Counted from the stretch's first letter, positions 54,997 through 64,000 are shown. The stretch is 64,000 nucleotides of DNA from Microtetraspora malaysiensis (GCF_001528665.1 NZ_BBYJ01000007.1:62001-126000); one strand, 5' to 3'. Translations and numbers: made by a program. The notes: generated from the sequence alone by a model not told the origin.

Positions 54997-55647
54997 CTAT
55001 CGCTCGACCAGTCTGAGCACGCCGTAGCTGTAGCCACGCCGGCGGTAGACGACGCTCGGGTGCCCGCTTTCCTTGTCTCTGAAGAGGAAGAAGTCGTGCC
55101 CGACGAGCTCCATTTCAAGAAGAGCCTGGTCGATCGTCATCGGGTCGGCCTCGTGGAACTTCTCCCGGACGACGAGCGGCCCCTCGCCGTCCATTTCGAT
55201 CTGCACGATCGGTTCCTCGTACGCAGTCTGCTGCGGGACCTCGGTCCGGGACTCAGCCTGGAGCGACGGCCCGGTGACCTCCGGGGTGGCCTCGCCCAGT
55301 CCGGCCGTGAGGATGCCCACCGAGGGCGGGCTGCTCTTCCCGTGATGGACCTTGCGCCGGTCCGCCAGCTTGCGCAGGCGGGCCTCCAGCTTGCTCAGCG
55401 CGAGGTCCAGCGCCGCGAAGCGATCGTCCGCCGCGGCCTCGGCGCGGATCGCCGGGCCCCGGGAGCGGACCGTCAGCTCCACGCGCTCCCGCTGATCGCT
55501 CATCCGAGGATTCCGCTCCTTGGACACTTCCACGTCCGCCCGGATGAGCCGGTTGTCCAGTCGCTCGATTCTGGCCAGCTTCGTGGTCACGTGCTCACGG
55601 AATCGGTCACTCACACCGGTGTGCCGTCCCTTGACGATGATGTCCAC
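54997..55647 (-). CDS. hpf: Long-form ribosome hibernation promoting factor
   Basis: A 216-aa long HPF: N-terminal ribosome-binding S30AE domain (about 1-100: VDIIVKGRHTGVSDRFREHV, ALDLALSKLEARLRKLADRRK), a variable linker, and the C-terminal dimerisation domain (about 155-216: KFHEADPMTIDQALLEMELVGHD-type block, FFLFRDKESGHPSVVYRRRG). It dimerises 70S ribosomes into inactive 100S particles. GTG 55647 follows AAGGGGGG. A long leader of more than 500 bp precedes it. Confidence 0.96.
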   Translation of the reverse strand: MDIIVKGRHTGVSDRFREHVTTKLARIERLDNRLIRADVEVSKERNPRMSDQRERVELTVRSRGPAIRAEAAADDRFAALDLALSKLEARLRKLADRRKVHHGKSSPPSVGILTAGLGEATPEVTGPSLQAESRTEVPQQTAYEEPIVQIEMDGEGPLVVREKFHEADPMTIDQALLEMELVGHDFFLFRDKESGHPSVVYRRRGYSYGVLRLVER

Positions 55648-56203
55648 GCAAAAGCCCCCCTTCGCATCTCGACTGTGATGGAGAGCGCGACGCGCTCGCG
55701 GCACCCGTCCGGCCGACCTGGTCTTCGTCCCCACATCCGCCTGCTGAGGGATTCGCAGCTCTTTGCCACTAACGCCCTTCTCTCCTTGCGGGGGACATCT
55801 GGACCCCCGGGAAGGCAGGACTTACCTCTAAGCCGCACCGTGATCGGACGACCAAGAGTCGCCTTACGTGGACCGTTTCGCCTGCGGCTGGCATCGGCTA
55901 GCAGAACCGGCCCCCTCAAGGGGGTCGATCCGGCGCAACCACGGACCCGAACGGGTGCCATGTCCTGAACGCTAGTCGCTGCCGGGCCGAATGTCAGCCG
56001 CGCGCCTCGCCGATCGATCACAGTCGGTGACCTCCGGGAAGATCCGTCCTCCGCGCCACCGGTCCGGCGCGAACGGTTCGCCCCTGTCGCCCAGGGGTAC
56101 AGTGCCCGCTGAACAGGACTTCCTGTCCATCGCGGACCAAAGTTGTGGCATCGGACACAAAGCCTGGATCGATCGTTTCTTTACCCTCCGTCAACGGCGT
56201 GAT
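55648..56203. other. Long leader/intergenic region upstream of hpf
   Basis: 556 bp between the hpf start and the comF stop (same strand). No frame has convincing coding character. It contains a small hairpin (CCCCC-TCAA-GGGGG, 55911-55924) and an AAGGAGAGAAGG purine run on the hpf strand near 55775-55786. It presumably holds the hpf promoter and 5' UTR. I recognise no riboswitch class. Confidence 0.5.
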
Positions 56204-56947
56204 CTATGTCTCCCTGGCGTGTCGCGCCATCGGATTCCGGTCCCTTTCCCGGGTTCTCGGCGTGGCGGCGACGGTGATCGCCAGCGGCACTGCGGCGCCG
56301 GTCTCCCGTACTGCGCGGGCCGCCTCCGCGAGGGTCGCGCCGGTGGTGACGATGTCGTCAACCAGCAGGACGGCGCCCACACGGCCGCCAGAGGGCCGTG
56401 CGACGGCGGTGCGGCTCGGGGCGGCCACGAATGCGTCCCGCAGGTTGGCGGCCCGCTGCGTGGAGCTGAGGCCCGCCTGGTCCGCCACCCGGCGGCCCTG
56501 CCGCAGCATCGGCGCGGCGGTGACCGGAAGCCCGCGCCGCCGCAGCAGTTTCGCCGCCCCGGACGTGATCACGCCGACCGGGTCGTGGCCGCGCCTGCGC
56601 GAGGCGGCGCGGGCGCTGGGCACGGGCACCAGGGCGACGGAGGGATGCCCAGGACGCCAGGCGTGGGCCGCGAGGGCGGTCTCCGCGACCTCGGCCAGGA
56701 CCGCGGACAGCAGAGGGGCCAGGGCCGTACGGCCGCGCTCCTTGTAGGCCAGCAGGACCCGGCGGGCGGCGCCGTCATAACGGGTCGCCGACCAGCACTC
56801 GGGCAGGCCGGGAGGAACCGGGTCGGGCGGGCGCGTCGCCGGCTCGCGGAGGACCTCCTCCAGACAGAGCGGGCAGACGAGCGCGCCGGGCTCGCCACAC
56901 CCGGCGCACCGGGGCGGCAGGACCAGGTCGAGCAGGGCCGCGAGCAC
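56204..56947 (-). CDS. ComF-family phosphoribosyltransferase-like protein
   Basis: A 247-aa protein: N-terminal zinc-finger pair CAGCGEPGALVCPLC (Cys14, Cys17, Cys25, Cys28) and a C-terminal PRT domain with the PRPP-binding loop VLLVDDIVTTGATLAEAA. ComF/GntX proteins take part in DNA uptake or recombination in some bacteria, but in actinomycetes the function is unknown. GTG 56947 is 47 bp after the lpqB stop, in the mtrAB-lpqB operon order known from other actinobacteria. Confidence 0.92.
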   Translation of the reverse strand: MLAALLDLVLPPRCAGCGEPGALVCPLCLEEVLREPATRPPDPVPPGLPECWSATRYDGAARRVLLAYKERGRTALAPLLSAVLAEVAETALAAHAWRPGHPSVALVPVPSARAASRRRGHDPVGVITSGAAKLLRRRGLPVTAAPMLRQGRRVADQAGLSSTQRAANLRDAFVAAPSRTAVARPSGGRVGAVLLVDDIVTTGATLAEAARAVRETGAAVPLAITVAATPRTRERDRNPMARHARET

Positions 56948-56994
56948 TCGCCCACCCTGTCAGGGACCACCGACAGTTCCGCCCCGCGCGGAAC

Positions 56995-58788
56995 TCAGCC
57001 GAGGGGGTAGACGGGGGTGCTCGCGCCGTCCTTGGCCTCGGTCACCCATTGGCTCTTCTTGGCGTCCCAGGACAGGACCTCGCCTCCGTCGCCGCCGTCG
57101 CCGCTGTCGTCGCCGCCGGCGAGCAGGGAGTCCCCAGCCGCGCTGATGGTCGACACGTGCGCGGCCGACTTGGGCTCCTCCGACCGCCCGTCGGTCACCG
57201 AGTACACGGTGTAGACGCGCCCGCCCTTGAGGCTGTCGGACAGGACGACGACGTGCTGCCCGTCCTTCCAGGCGACGTCGAGGATGCGCTGGTTCTCCTT
57301 GGCCTCCACCAGCGTCCGCAGCTCGCCGATCCGCGGGTTGCCCTCGTCCCGGATGATCGGGCCGGTCCGCACCTCGGGTCCGTGGCCGTTGTCGACGATC
57401 ATCGCCACGCGGGCGCCGTCACGGGCGACGCGAAGCGCCTCGACGTTGGCCTCGGCGATGTCGGCCGGGATGAGGACCCGCTGCGGCGCCGCGCCGTACG
57501 CGGTCCAGACGCGCAGCTCGCCGGCGATGTTCTCGGCCGCCCACACGGCGCCGTAGCGGTCCCAGGAGGGCGGGGTGAGGGTGCTGCCCTTCGTGCCGCC
57601 CATCCACTTGTCCCAGCGGCTGTCCTCGGTCATGGAGGAGACGTAGACGGCGCCGTCGTCGCCGAGCGCGGCCACCTTGGCCATCCGGTCGGTGCCGGAG
57701 ATCGCCGGAGAGGAGAAGCCCATGGTCTTCTGGCCCGCCACGCCCTCGACCACCGGGTCGTCCGCGTCGTGGTCGATCCGGTGCAGCACCCCGCCCCGCA
57801 TGAAGTAGGCGGGCTGCTCGCCGGTGAGGACGGCGGGGTTGAACTCGGGGTAGTTCTGCGACTTGATGCTGCGGCCGTCCCCCGGGAGCGGCTCCCCGTT
57901 CACCTGGATCTGGATGCTCTGGCCGGGGACGACCTGGCCGAGCGTCCAGGCGAGCTGTGCGCAGACCGCCCTGAGCTGGTCGGACCGGTCGCCGATCACC
58001 GCCATCGCGGAGGTGAAGTCGAGGATCACGCTGTCGCCGTCGGCGGCGACGCGGATCAGCCGGGCACCCTCGGGGAGGACGTTCCCCACCGCGCCGCGCA
58101 GCGACTGCCCGGGGCCGCGCAGCAGCCACCGCACCAGGGTCTCCACCTGGCTCTCGCTCGGGTCGATCGGGATGGCGACGTGGTCGGCGACGAGCCACCT
58201 GCCGCTGACGTCCGGGTAGTAGAGGTCGAACGCCTCGTACGCGCGCTTGATGTCGGAGGACGAGAGAAGCAGTCCCGGCGGCGCGGCGGAGATGCGCCAC
58301 TCCTCGCCGACCTTCTTGAGCGCGAACGTCACGTCCCGGTCGGCGCCGGTGAGCGTGAGGTCCTGGTAGCGCCCCTCGCCGTCGATGGTCGCGGCGACCG
58401 TGCCGCGGAAGGTCATGGTGACGCCGCCGCCGTCGCTCTCCTCCTTGGGGCGGGCCGCGTCGAAGACGGTGACGCCGCTCTCGGGGTTCCACTCGGTGAG
58501 CGCGTCGCCGGTGAGGTACTGCTTGGCGATCTTCCAGTCGGGGTCCTCCACGCTCGCCATCGCGGCGCGGAAGCCCGCGACGATGTCGAGCGGCTGGGCG
58601 CCCGCCTTCGGCGGCGCGGCGATCATCCGCACGTACGGCGCGTTGAGCGGATCGCTGTTGCTCTCCTCCTTGGCCGGGATGGGGCTCCCGCTGGTCGGGA
58701 TGACGGCGCACGCCGTCCCACTGCCCGCGAGCGCGAGCGCGGTGACCGCGGCCGCCGCGTACCTGATCGGGCCCGACCTAATCCACAT
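56995..58788 (-). CDS. lpqB: Lipoprotein LpqB
   Basis: A 597-aa lipoprotein partner of the MtrB sensor kinase. Lipobox GTAC (Cys27) in ALAGSGTACAVIPTSGSP is followed by an NTF2-like N-terminal domain, a GerMN domain (about 200-310; EGARLIRVAADGDSVILDFT) and a C-terminal beta-propeller. In mycobacteria LpqB modulates MtrB autophosphorylation. ATG 58788 overlaps the mtrB stop by 11 bases, so the genes are translationally coupled. Confidence 0.95.
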   Translation of the reverse strand: MWIRSGPIRYAAAAVTALALAGSGTACAVIPTSGSPIPAKEESNSDPLNAPYVRMIAAPPKAGAQPLDIVAGFRAAMASVEDPDWKIAKQYLTGDALTEWNPESGVTVFDAARPKEESDGGGVTMTFRGTVAATIDGEGRYQDLTLTGADRDVTFALKKVGEEWRISAAPPGLLLSSSDIKRAYEAFDLYYPDVSGRWLVADHVAIPIDPSESQVETLVRWLLRGPGQSLRGAVGNVLPEGARLIRVAADGDSVILDFTSAMAVIGDRSDQLRAVCAQLAWTLGQVVPGQSIQIQVNGEPLPGDGRSIKSQNYPEFNPAVLTGEQPAYFMRGGVLHRIDHDADDPVVEGVAGQKTMGFSSPAISGTDRMAKVAALGDDGAVYVSSMTEDSRWDKWMGGTKGSTLTPPSWDRYGAVWAAENIAGELRVWTAYGAAPQRVLIPADIAEANVEALRVARDGARVAMIVDNGHGPEVRTGPIIRDEGNPRIGELRTLVEAKENQRILDVAWKDGQHVVVLSDSLKGGRVYTVYSVTDGRSEEPKSAAHVSTISAAGDSLLAGGDDSGDGGDGGEVLSWDAKKSQWVTEAKDGASTPVYPLG

Positions 58789-60511
58789 CGAAGACGCCCC
58801 CGTCCCCCATCCCCGTGGGCAGCGCGGACACGTGGCCGCGCCAGCTCCGCCGCATCTCGACCTCGGGCGGCACTAGGGGGAGCGGTGACCCCCTCAGTTC
58901 CGCCCCCTCCTGGCGCGGGAGCGAGAGCCGGAACTGGGTCCCCTCCCCCGGCGACCCCCACGCCTGGAGCCAGCCCCCGTGCAGCAGCGCGTCCTCGCGT
59001 GAGATGGCCAGGCCGAGCCCCGTCCCCCCGATGGTCCTGGCCCGTGAGGGGTCGGCCCGCCAGAACCGGTCGAAGACCAGGTTCTCCTCGCCCGGTTTCA
59101 GCCCCACGCCGTGGTCGCGCACGGCGACCGCCACGGCGTCCCTGTCGCCGCCCAGCGTGACGACGATGTCCTTGCCCTCGCCGTGCTCGATCGCGTTGAA
59201 CAGCAGGTTGCGCAGGATGCGCTCCACCCGGCGGCTGTCCACCTCGGCCATGCAGGGCTCGCTGGGCAGGCGCAGCTCGAAGCGGGTCGCGTGCTGCTCC
59301 GCCAGCGCCTCGGAGTCGCCGATCGCGCTCAGCACCACGTCGCGCATGTCCACCGGCTCCAGGTCGAGCGTCGCGGCTCCCGCGTCGTACCTGCTGATCT
59401 CCAGCAGGTCGGCGAGCATCGACTCGAAGCGTTCGAGCTGGTTCTGCATCAGCTCGGCCGAGCGCCGGGCGGCCGGTTCGAAGTCGTCGCGGCTCTCGTA
59501 GAGCAGGTCGGCGGCCATCCTGACCGTGGTCAGCGGGGTGCGCAGCTCGTGCGACACGTCGGACACGAACTGCCGCTGGACCTGGGACAGCTCCTCAAGC
59601 TGGTGGATCTTGACGGCGAGGTTGGACGCCATCTCGTTGAACGACGTGGCCAGCCGGGCCAGGTCGTCCTCGCCGCGCACCTTGAGCCGCTCCTCCAGGC
59701 GGCCGGCCGCGAGCCGTTCCGCCGCCTGGCGGGCGAGCCGTACGGGCGTGACGACCTGGCGGGTGACCAGCGAGGCGATGGCGGCGAGCAGCAGCACGAG
59801 GACGGCGCCGACGACGATGAGGAGCTGCCTGATGGACGACAGGGTCCGCTCCTCCTCGCCCATCGGGAAGAGGTGGTAGATCTCGTAGACGGTGCCGTTG
59901 TACGAGACGACCTTGGCGCCGACCACCATGCCGATCTCGGGGGCCTTGCCGAGGAAGTGCAGCTGGACGCCGATCTGCGCGTAGGGCGGGTCCAGCGGGC
60001 CGAGCTTGCGCACCTTCTCGCGCATCGTCTCGGGAACGCTCCGCCAGTCGATGTTGCCGGTCGCCCGGTCCTCGCCCACGGCCATGTCGTTGCGGATGAC
60101 CACGCTGTAGCGGGACCCGGCCCGCTCGGCGAGGCTCTGGGCGACCACGTCCACGGGGTTGTCCGAGGAGGTCGCCGCACCGTCCCCGGACGCCGGCTGC
60201 TTGGTGGAGTCGCCGGCGAGGGGAGGGTTCTCCAGGTGGCCCGAGATGGTGGTGACGTTCGCGGCGGCCTCGGCGACGGCGACGTTCCTACGGCCGTCGA
60301 CCATGGACTTGACGATGGACTGCATCAGGAAGACGCCGAGGACCACGACCACGGTCATCGAGATGACCAGGGTGCTGGTCACCACCTGGAGCTGGAGCGA
60401 GCGCCGCCACACGCCGCGGGCCCGGCGCGCGGCGTGCCGGGCCCTCCGGCGGACGCCGCGCGCGATCTGGCGTGGGCTCCTCCGGAGGGGGTGTTTGGCG
60501 GGGACGGGCAT
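58778..60511 (-). CDS. mtrB: Sensor histidine kinase MtrB
   Basis: A 577-aa kinase with two TM helices (about 44-65 and 228-249) flanking a 160-residue extracytoplasmic domain. A HAMP domain (about 250-302), HisKA with His321 (SDVSHELRTPLTTV) and HATPase_c (NLLFNAIEHGEG, VRDHGVGLKPGEE, GGTGLGLAISRE) follow. It phosphorylates MtrA to control cell-wall metabolism and division or osmotic responses. ATG 60511; mtrA lies 18 bp upstream and lpqB overlaps its 3' end. Confidence 0.96.
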   Translation of the reverse strand: MPVPAKHPLRRSPRQIARGVRRRARHAARRARGVWRRSLQLQVVTSTLVISMTVVVVLGVFLMQSIVKSMVDGRRNVAVAEAAANVTTISGHLENPPLAGDSTKQPASGDGAATSSDNPVDVVAQSLAERAGSRYSVVIRNDMAVGEDRATGNIDWRSVPETMREKVRKLGPLDPPYAQIGVQLHFLGKAPEIGMVVGAKVVSYNGTVYEIYHLFPMGEEERTLSSIRQLLIVVGAVLVLLLAAIASLVTRQVVTPVRLARQAAERLAAGRLEERLKVRGEDDLARLATSFNEMASNLAVKIHQLEELSQVQRQFVSDVSHELRTPLTTVRMAADLLYESRDDFEPAARRSAELMQNQLERFESMLADLLEISRYDAGAATLDLEPVDMRDVVLSAIGDSEALAEQHATRFELRLPSEPCMAEVDSRRVERILRNLLFNAIEHGEGKDIVVTLGGDRDAVAVAVRDHGVGLKPGEENLVFDRFWRADPSRARTIGGTGLGLAISREDALLHGGWLQAWGSPGEGTQFRLSLPRQEGAELRGSPLPLVPPEVEMRRSWRGHVSALPTGMGDGGVFDVD

Positions 60512-60529
60512 CGCGGGTCGACCAGGAGG

Positions 60530-61207
60530 TTAGGCCGGGCCGGCCTTGTATCCGACGCCGCGGACCGTGACGACGATCTCGGGGTGCTCGGGGTCCTTCT
60601 CGATCTTGGCGCGGAGCCGCTGGACGTGCACGTTGACCAGCCGGGTGTCGGCCGCGTGGCGGTAGCCCCAGACCTGCTCCAGCAGGACCTCGCGGGTGAA
60701 GACCTGGCGCGGCTTGCGGGCCAGGGCGACCAGCAGGTCGAACTCCAGCGGCGTCAGGTTGATGGTCTCCTCGCCGCGCTTGACCGAGTGCCCGGCGACA
60801 TCGATGGTGATGTCCCCGATCTGGAGGATCTCGGGGGTCGGCTCGTCGGTGCGGCGCAGCCGGGCGCGCACCCGGGCGACGAGCTCCTTGGGCTTGAACG
60901 GCTTGACGATGTAGTCGTCGGCGCCGGACTCCAGCCCGAGCACGACGTCGATGGTGTCGCTCTTGGCCGTCAGCATGACGATCGGCACGCCGGACTCGGC
61001 GCGGATGCGACGGCACACGTCGATGCCGTCGGCGCCGGGGAGCATCAGGTCGAGAAGGACCAGGTCGGGCCGCGTGTCCCGGAATGCGTCGAGCGCCTTG
61101 TCACCGTCGGAGACGAAGGACGGCTCGAATCCCTCCCCGCGCAACACGATGCCGAGCATCTCGGCGAGAGCGGCATCGTCATCGACGACCAGCACGCGTC
61201 CTTTCAT
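60530..61207 (-). CDS. mtrA: Response regulator MtrA
   Basis: A 225-aa OmpR/PhoB-type regulator: receiver domain with Asp53 (LVLLDLMLPG), Thr in MLTAKSD and Lys in VKPFKPKEL; C-terminal winged helix (INLTPLEFDLLVALARKPRQ, GYRHAADTRLVNVHVQRLRA). ATG 61207 gives the exact family start MKGRVLVVDDD. First gene of the mtrA-mtrB-lpqB-comF unit, divergent from the GPDPase-membrane-domain operon. Confidence 0.97.
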   Translation of the reverse strand: MKGRVLVVDDDAALAEMLGIVLRGEGFEPSFVSDGDKALDAFRDTRPDLVLLDLMLPGADGIDVCRRIRAESGVPIVMLTAKSDTIDVVLGLESGADDYIVKPFKPKELVARVRARLRRTDEPTPEILQIGDITIDVAGHSVKRGEETINLTPLEFDLLVALARKPRQVFTREVLLEQVWGYRHAADTRLVNVHVQRLRAKIEKDPEHPEIVVTVRGVGYKAGPA

Positions 61208-61541
61208 GGCCCCTCATTCGTTCTACGCAATTGGAGAGATATGGGCGATATCACACGTTCACCGGAAGGCTACCGTGGCGACCGTATGAGCGATACACGA
61301 CCATGACAAAGGAAGGAGTTTAGGCGCACGGGGCGGAACGCGCGATGATGTGACCAAATGCGGCCAGGCTCGCAGGGCGTCCTTTGCCCGGCCGAACGGG
61401 AATTCCCGCCCGGATCCGCGCGCGAAGCTCTTGATCGTTTCACTATTTCGATCATGAAAGTGGCGTTCACGCGGGCGGGATCGGGCTTTCCCGCGCCGCC
61501 TCTCCCTGCCACGAGGTCGTACATCATGCCAGGATTGGGAC
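61208..61541. other. Divergent promoter region mtrA / membrane-protein operon
   Basis: 334 bp without coding character. It is relatively A+T-rich near 61225-61320, where the mtrA promoter must lie, with GATATCACAC and AGATATGGGCG on the plus strand. I cannot identify an MtrA-box pair or -35/-10 with confidence. Confidence 0.5.
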
Positions 61542-62933
61542 ATGACAGACGGCCCTGACCACGACGGCCCCGCCCCCGATGTGCCGCCCGGTTGGGCGCC
61601 CGACCAGCCTCCGGCCTACTGGGGGCACCAGGGGTCCTCCTGGGCCTCCCCGGGCGGGCCGGGCGAGACGCCGCCGCCTCCGCCCCCGCCGCCGCAGGGC
61701 CAGCCGTACGGGCAGTCCCCCTACGGCGGACAGCCTCAGTACGGCGGACAGCCCGGCGCGTACGGCTCCTACGGCGCGTACGGCCCGGGCCCGCAGGGGT
61801 TCCGGCCGCCGCCGCAGGCACCGCGACCGGGGATCGTCCCGCTGCGGCCGCTGGCCCTCGGCGACATCCTCGACGGCACGATCAAGATGGTGCGGTCGCA
61901 CCCGAAGGCCACCCTCGGCCTGTCGGCGATCGTGGCGGCGGTCACCACGCTCCCCGTGTCGGCCGGGCAGGCGATCTACGTGCGCTCCAGGTCGGAGCTG
62001 CTCGCCGACCCCGATGCGTTCGGGACGGCCGACGCGCTGGGCGGGCTGGCCGCGCAGGCCCTCGGCACGCTGATCTCGATGGCGCTGACGTTCGTGGCCA
62101 CCACGATCCTGACCGGCATCATGACCCGGGTGCTCGGCCGGGCGGTGTTCGGCGGAAAGATCACCGTCGGCGAGGCCTGGCGGCTGACCAGGCGGCGGTT
62201 CCCCGCGCTGTTCGGGCTCGTGGCGCTCGAAGGCCTGATCCTGATCCTGCCCGCGTTGCTCATCTTCGGCCTGTTCATCGGGCTGATCACGTCCGGGGCC
62301 CTGGATGACTCCTCCGGCAGCATCGTCGGCCTGGTCGGCCTCCTCATCCTGTGCCTCGCCGCCTACGCCGTGTACGCGCTGTTCTTCAGCACCAAGTTCG
62401 CGCTGTCGGCGCCGGCGGTGGTGCTGGAGGGACGCGGCCCGGTGGACGCGATGCGCCGCTCGTGGCAGCTGGTCAGGGGCGACTCGTGGCGGATCTTCGG
62501 CATCGTGCTGCTGACCGGCCTGCTCGCCGGGCTCATCGGCACCATGCTGTCCTTCCCGTTCACGCTCGCCGGCACGATGGTCGGCCTGCTGGGCGGCTCG
62601 TCGGCGGGGGTGGCCGTGGCGGTCACCCTCCTCACCGCCCTCGGCAGCACACTGAGCGCGATGATCACCTATCCCTTCCAGGCCGGCGTGAACGGCCTGC
62701 TGTACGCCGACCGGCGGATGCGGGTGGAGGCGTTCGACCTCGTGCTGCGCTCGGCCGCGGCGACGAACCAGACGCAGGGCTGGGTCCACTCCTCCGTGGA
62801 CGACCTGTGGGACCCGTCCAACGCCGCCGCGGCCGGCGCCGGGGCCTCCGCGTACGGCCCCCCGTACGGCACCGGCCCGGGCCAGGACGGGTGGGGCGGG
62901 TACGGCGTGCCTCCGGGCGGTCCCCGGCTGTGA
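61542..62933 (+). CDS. GPDPase-membrane-domain protein
   Basis: A 463-aa membrane protein. The cytoplasmic N-terminus is Pro/Gly/Tyr/Gln-rich with imperfect YGGQP repeats (about 45-95). Six TM helices of the glycerophosphodiesterase membrane domain type follow (LRPLALGDILDGTIKMVRSHP, GRGPVDAMRRSWQLVRGDSW). The second Pro/Gly/Tyr tail is short. No phosphodiesterase catalytic domain is fused. ATG 61542; its stop overlaps the next gene by GTGA. Such proteins with DUF4129/DUF4350 neighbours precede MoxR-type ATPase genes in actinomycetes. Confidence 0.87.
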   Translation: MTDGPDHDGPAPDVPPGWAPDQPPAYWGHQGSSWASPGGPGETPPPPPPPPQGQPYGQSPYGGQPQYGGQPGAYGSYGAYGPGPQGFRPPPQAPRPGIVPLRPLALGDILDGTIKMVRSHPKATLGLSAIVAAVTTLPVSAGQAIYVRSRSELLADPDAFGTADALGGLAAQALGTLISMALTFVATTILTGIMTRVLGRAVFGGKITVGEAWRLTRRRFPALFGLVALEGLILILPALLIFGLFIGLITSGALDDSSGSIVGLVGLLILCLAAYAVYALFFSTKFALSAPAVVLEGRGPVDAMRRSWQLVRGDSWRIFGIVLLTGLLAGLIGTMLSFPFTLAGTMVGLLGGSSAGVAVAVTLLTALGSTLSAMITYPFQAGVNGLLYADRRMRVEAFDLVLRSAAATNQTQGWVHSSVDDLWDPSNAAAAGAGASAYGPPYGTGPGQDGWGGYGVPPGGPRL

Positions 62934-63616
62934 CCCTGCCCGCATCCGCGCCGGCCGCCGCCCTGGCGGCGCTCGGCCCGCGGCTCCCCCGGGCGCCCGG
63001 TCCCCCGCTGGACCTCGGCCGCCACGAGGCCGGGCAGGAGGCCGCGAAGGAGCTGCTGCGCTCGGGATACCAGCAGGAGTCCCTGGTCGACCGGTTGTGG
63101 CGGCACCTGACGCAGCTCCTCGGCGACCTGTTCGACAGCGCGCCCGGAGGGCGGGCCGGGGGCGTGGTCGCGCTGGTCGTCATCGTCGTGGCGCTCGTCC
63201 TGCTGGCGGCGCTGCTGGTGTGGTCGCTGCGCCGCGTGTCCCGGTCCCGCCGGGCCGTGGAGGAGGGCCTCCTCGGCGGCGCCGTACGCACGGCCGCCGA
63301 GCACCGGGCCGAGGCCGAACGGCTGGCGGCCGCCGGGAGCTGGGCCGAGGCGATCAGGGAGCGGCTCCGGGCGATCGCCCGCGACCTGGAGGAGCGGGCC
63401 GTTCTCAGCCCCATGCCGGGCCGTACCGCCGCCGAGCTGGCCGCGGACGCCGGACGAGTGTTGCCCGCCCACGCCGTCGCGCTGACCGCCGCCGCGCGGC
63501 TCTTCGACGACGTCACGTACGGCGAGGCCCCGGGCAGCCGGGAAGGCTACGCGAGCGTGGCCGAGCTGGACGGGCTCCTCGCGGCGGCCCGGGTGAGCCT
63601 GGGGGCGGACGCGTGA
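62930..63616 (+). CDS. DUF4129 membrane protein
   Basis: A 228-aa protein with one TM helix (about 78-102) and a C-terminal cytoplasmic DUF4129 domain. That domain has AEHRAEAERLAAAGSWAEAI, RERLRAIARDLEERAVL, then PGRTAAELAADAG and FDDVTYGEAPGSREGY. Function unknown. GTG 62930 shares a GTGA overlap with the upstream stop and the gene ends in another GTGA overlap with the next gene. Confidence 0.88.
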   Translation: MTLPASAPAAALAALGPRLPRAPGPPLDLGRHEAGQEAAKELLRSGYQQESLVDRLWRHLTQLLGDLFDSAPGGRAGGVVALVVIVVALVLLAALLVWSLRRVSRSRRAVEEGLLGGAVRTAAEHRAEAERLAAAGSWAEAIRERLRAIARDLEERAVLSPMPGRTAAELAADAGRVLPAHAVALTAAARLFDDVTYGEAPGSREGYASVAELDGLLAAARVSLGADA

Positions 63617-64000
63617 GCGCCGCGACCCCGCCGACGTCGGTCTCCACCTCTCCGACGGCCGGGAGCGTGTGGCGAGGCGGGCGCGGCGTACTCGCGATCG
63701 CGTTGCTGGTGCTCGTGACCGCGGTGGTCCCCGTGCTGCTGTCGTCGCCGGGCACGGGCGACCGCCCGCTCGATCCGGCCGACTCCTCGCTCCAGGGCGG
63801 CAAGGCGCTCGCGCAGTTGCTCCGGCGGCACGGCGTGTCCGTCGAACGGGTGGAGAGCGTCTCCGCGATGGCCGCGAGCGCGGGCCCGGACAGCCAGCTC
63901 CTCATCGGCGACACCGTCGCGCTCAGCGCGGACGACGCGCGGGTGATCGCCGCGGCCGGCGGGGACCGGCTGATCGCGGGCCCCCAGACGCACCTCGACA
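63613..64000 (+). CDS. DUF4350 membrane protein, 5' part
   Basis: The first 129 residues of a protein cut by the right edge. One TM helix (about 25-44) is followed by an extracytoplasmic DUF4350 domain (SLQGGKALAQLLRRHGVSVERV), which resembles a glutamine-amidotransferase-like fold without catalytic residues. GTG 63613 overlaps the DUF4129 stop. Confidence 0.85.
   Translation, partial: MSAATPPTSVSTSPTAGSVWRGGRGVLAIALLVLVTAVVPVLLSSPGTGDRPLDPADSSLQGGKALAQLLRRHGVSVERVESVSAMAASAGPDSQLLIGDTVALSADDARVIAAAGGDRLIAGPQTHLD

Noticed and set aside
55611-56021. 136-codon minus-strand frame upstream of hpf
   Set aside because: Arg/Pro/Gly-rich with no motif; overlaps the hpf start in another frame and is not supported by a Shine-Dalgarno.

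Overview
The window is a very GC-rich chromosomal segment of an actinomycete. The organism is most likely a member of the Streptosporangiales (Nonomuraea/Streptosporangium-like). This is inferred from near-universal G/C third codon positions, frequent GTG starts, 4-bp start/stop overlaps, the actinobacterial order mtrA-mtrB-lpqB-comF-(hpf)-regulator, a DasR-type GlcNAc/PTS locus, a 180-kDa-type NAD-glutamate dehydrogenase, and an RF2 gene without the programmed frameshift. There are no phage, transposase, CRISPR, rRNA or tRNA genes; one tmRNA is present.

Layout. 1-5.4 kb (minus strand): a cell-envelope glycan cluster with an AftD-like arabinofuranosyltransferase (cut by the left edge), a translationally coupled GT4 glycosyltransferase, a 43-residue DUF2613-like membrane peptide and a polytopic membrane protein. 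5.4-10.8 kb: a double-domain acyl-CoA dehydrogenase, a membrane-anchored unknown, an HtrA-like protease and an adenosine deaminase family enzyme. 11-18.3 kb: a translation-rescue and division block with a SnoaL-like protein, a methyltransferase relic, ssrA (tmRNA), a penicillin-binding-protein homologue that has lost its catalytic motifs, smpB, ftsX, ftsE, a small zinc-ribbon membrane protein and prfB.

18.4-40.9 kb is more variable: a lipoprotein, NAD-GDH, a Tat-exported BBE flavoprotein, an ABC-2 exporter, a two-component system, an AAA ATPase-nuclease (DUF234 type) behind a perfect 23-bp inverted repeat, acetoacetate-CoA ligase, a LysR/beta-lactamase-like/PBP divergon, three HAD phosphatase-like genes (one with an apparent AUC start and an Asn in place of the nucleophile), a DUF4232 lipoprotein and a DUF6912-like protein.

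40.9-48.7 kb is a compact GlcNAc utilisation locus. A GH3 beta-N-acetylhexosaminidase lipoprotein, EI, HPr, separate EIIA, EIIB and EIIC proteins, a SIS-domain sugar isomerase/deaminase and the GntR-type regulator DasR lie together. A 22-bp palindrome in the divergent promoter resembles two DasR half-sites. Together these genes could release, import, phosphorylate and deaminate GlcNAc.

48.8-61.2 kb is conserved core: an Rv3235-like protein, secA with paired hairpins at its 3' end, a small two-TM protein, a YcaQ-type DNA glycosylase, a NarL response regulator, hpf, comF, lpqB, mtrB and mtrA. 61.5-64 kb starts a rightward operon of membrane proteins (GPDPase-membrane-domain, DUF4129, DUF4350) that runs off the window.

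All calls were read by eye from the sequence; no database search was run.
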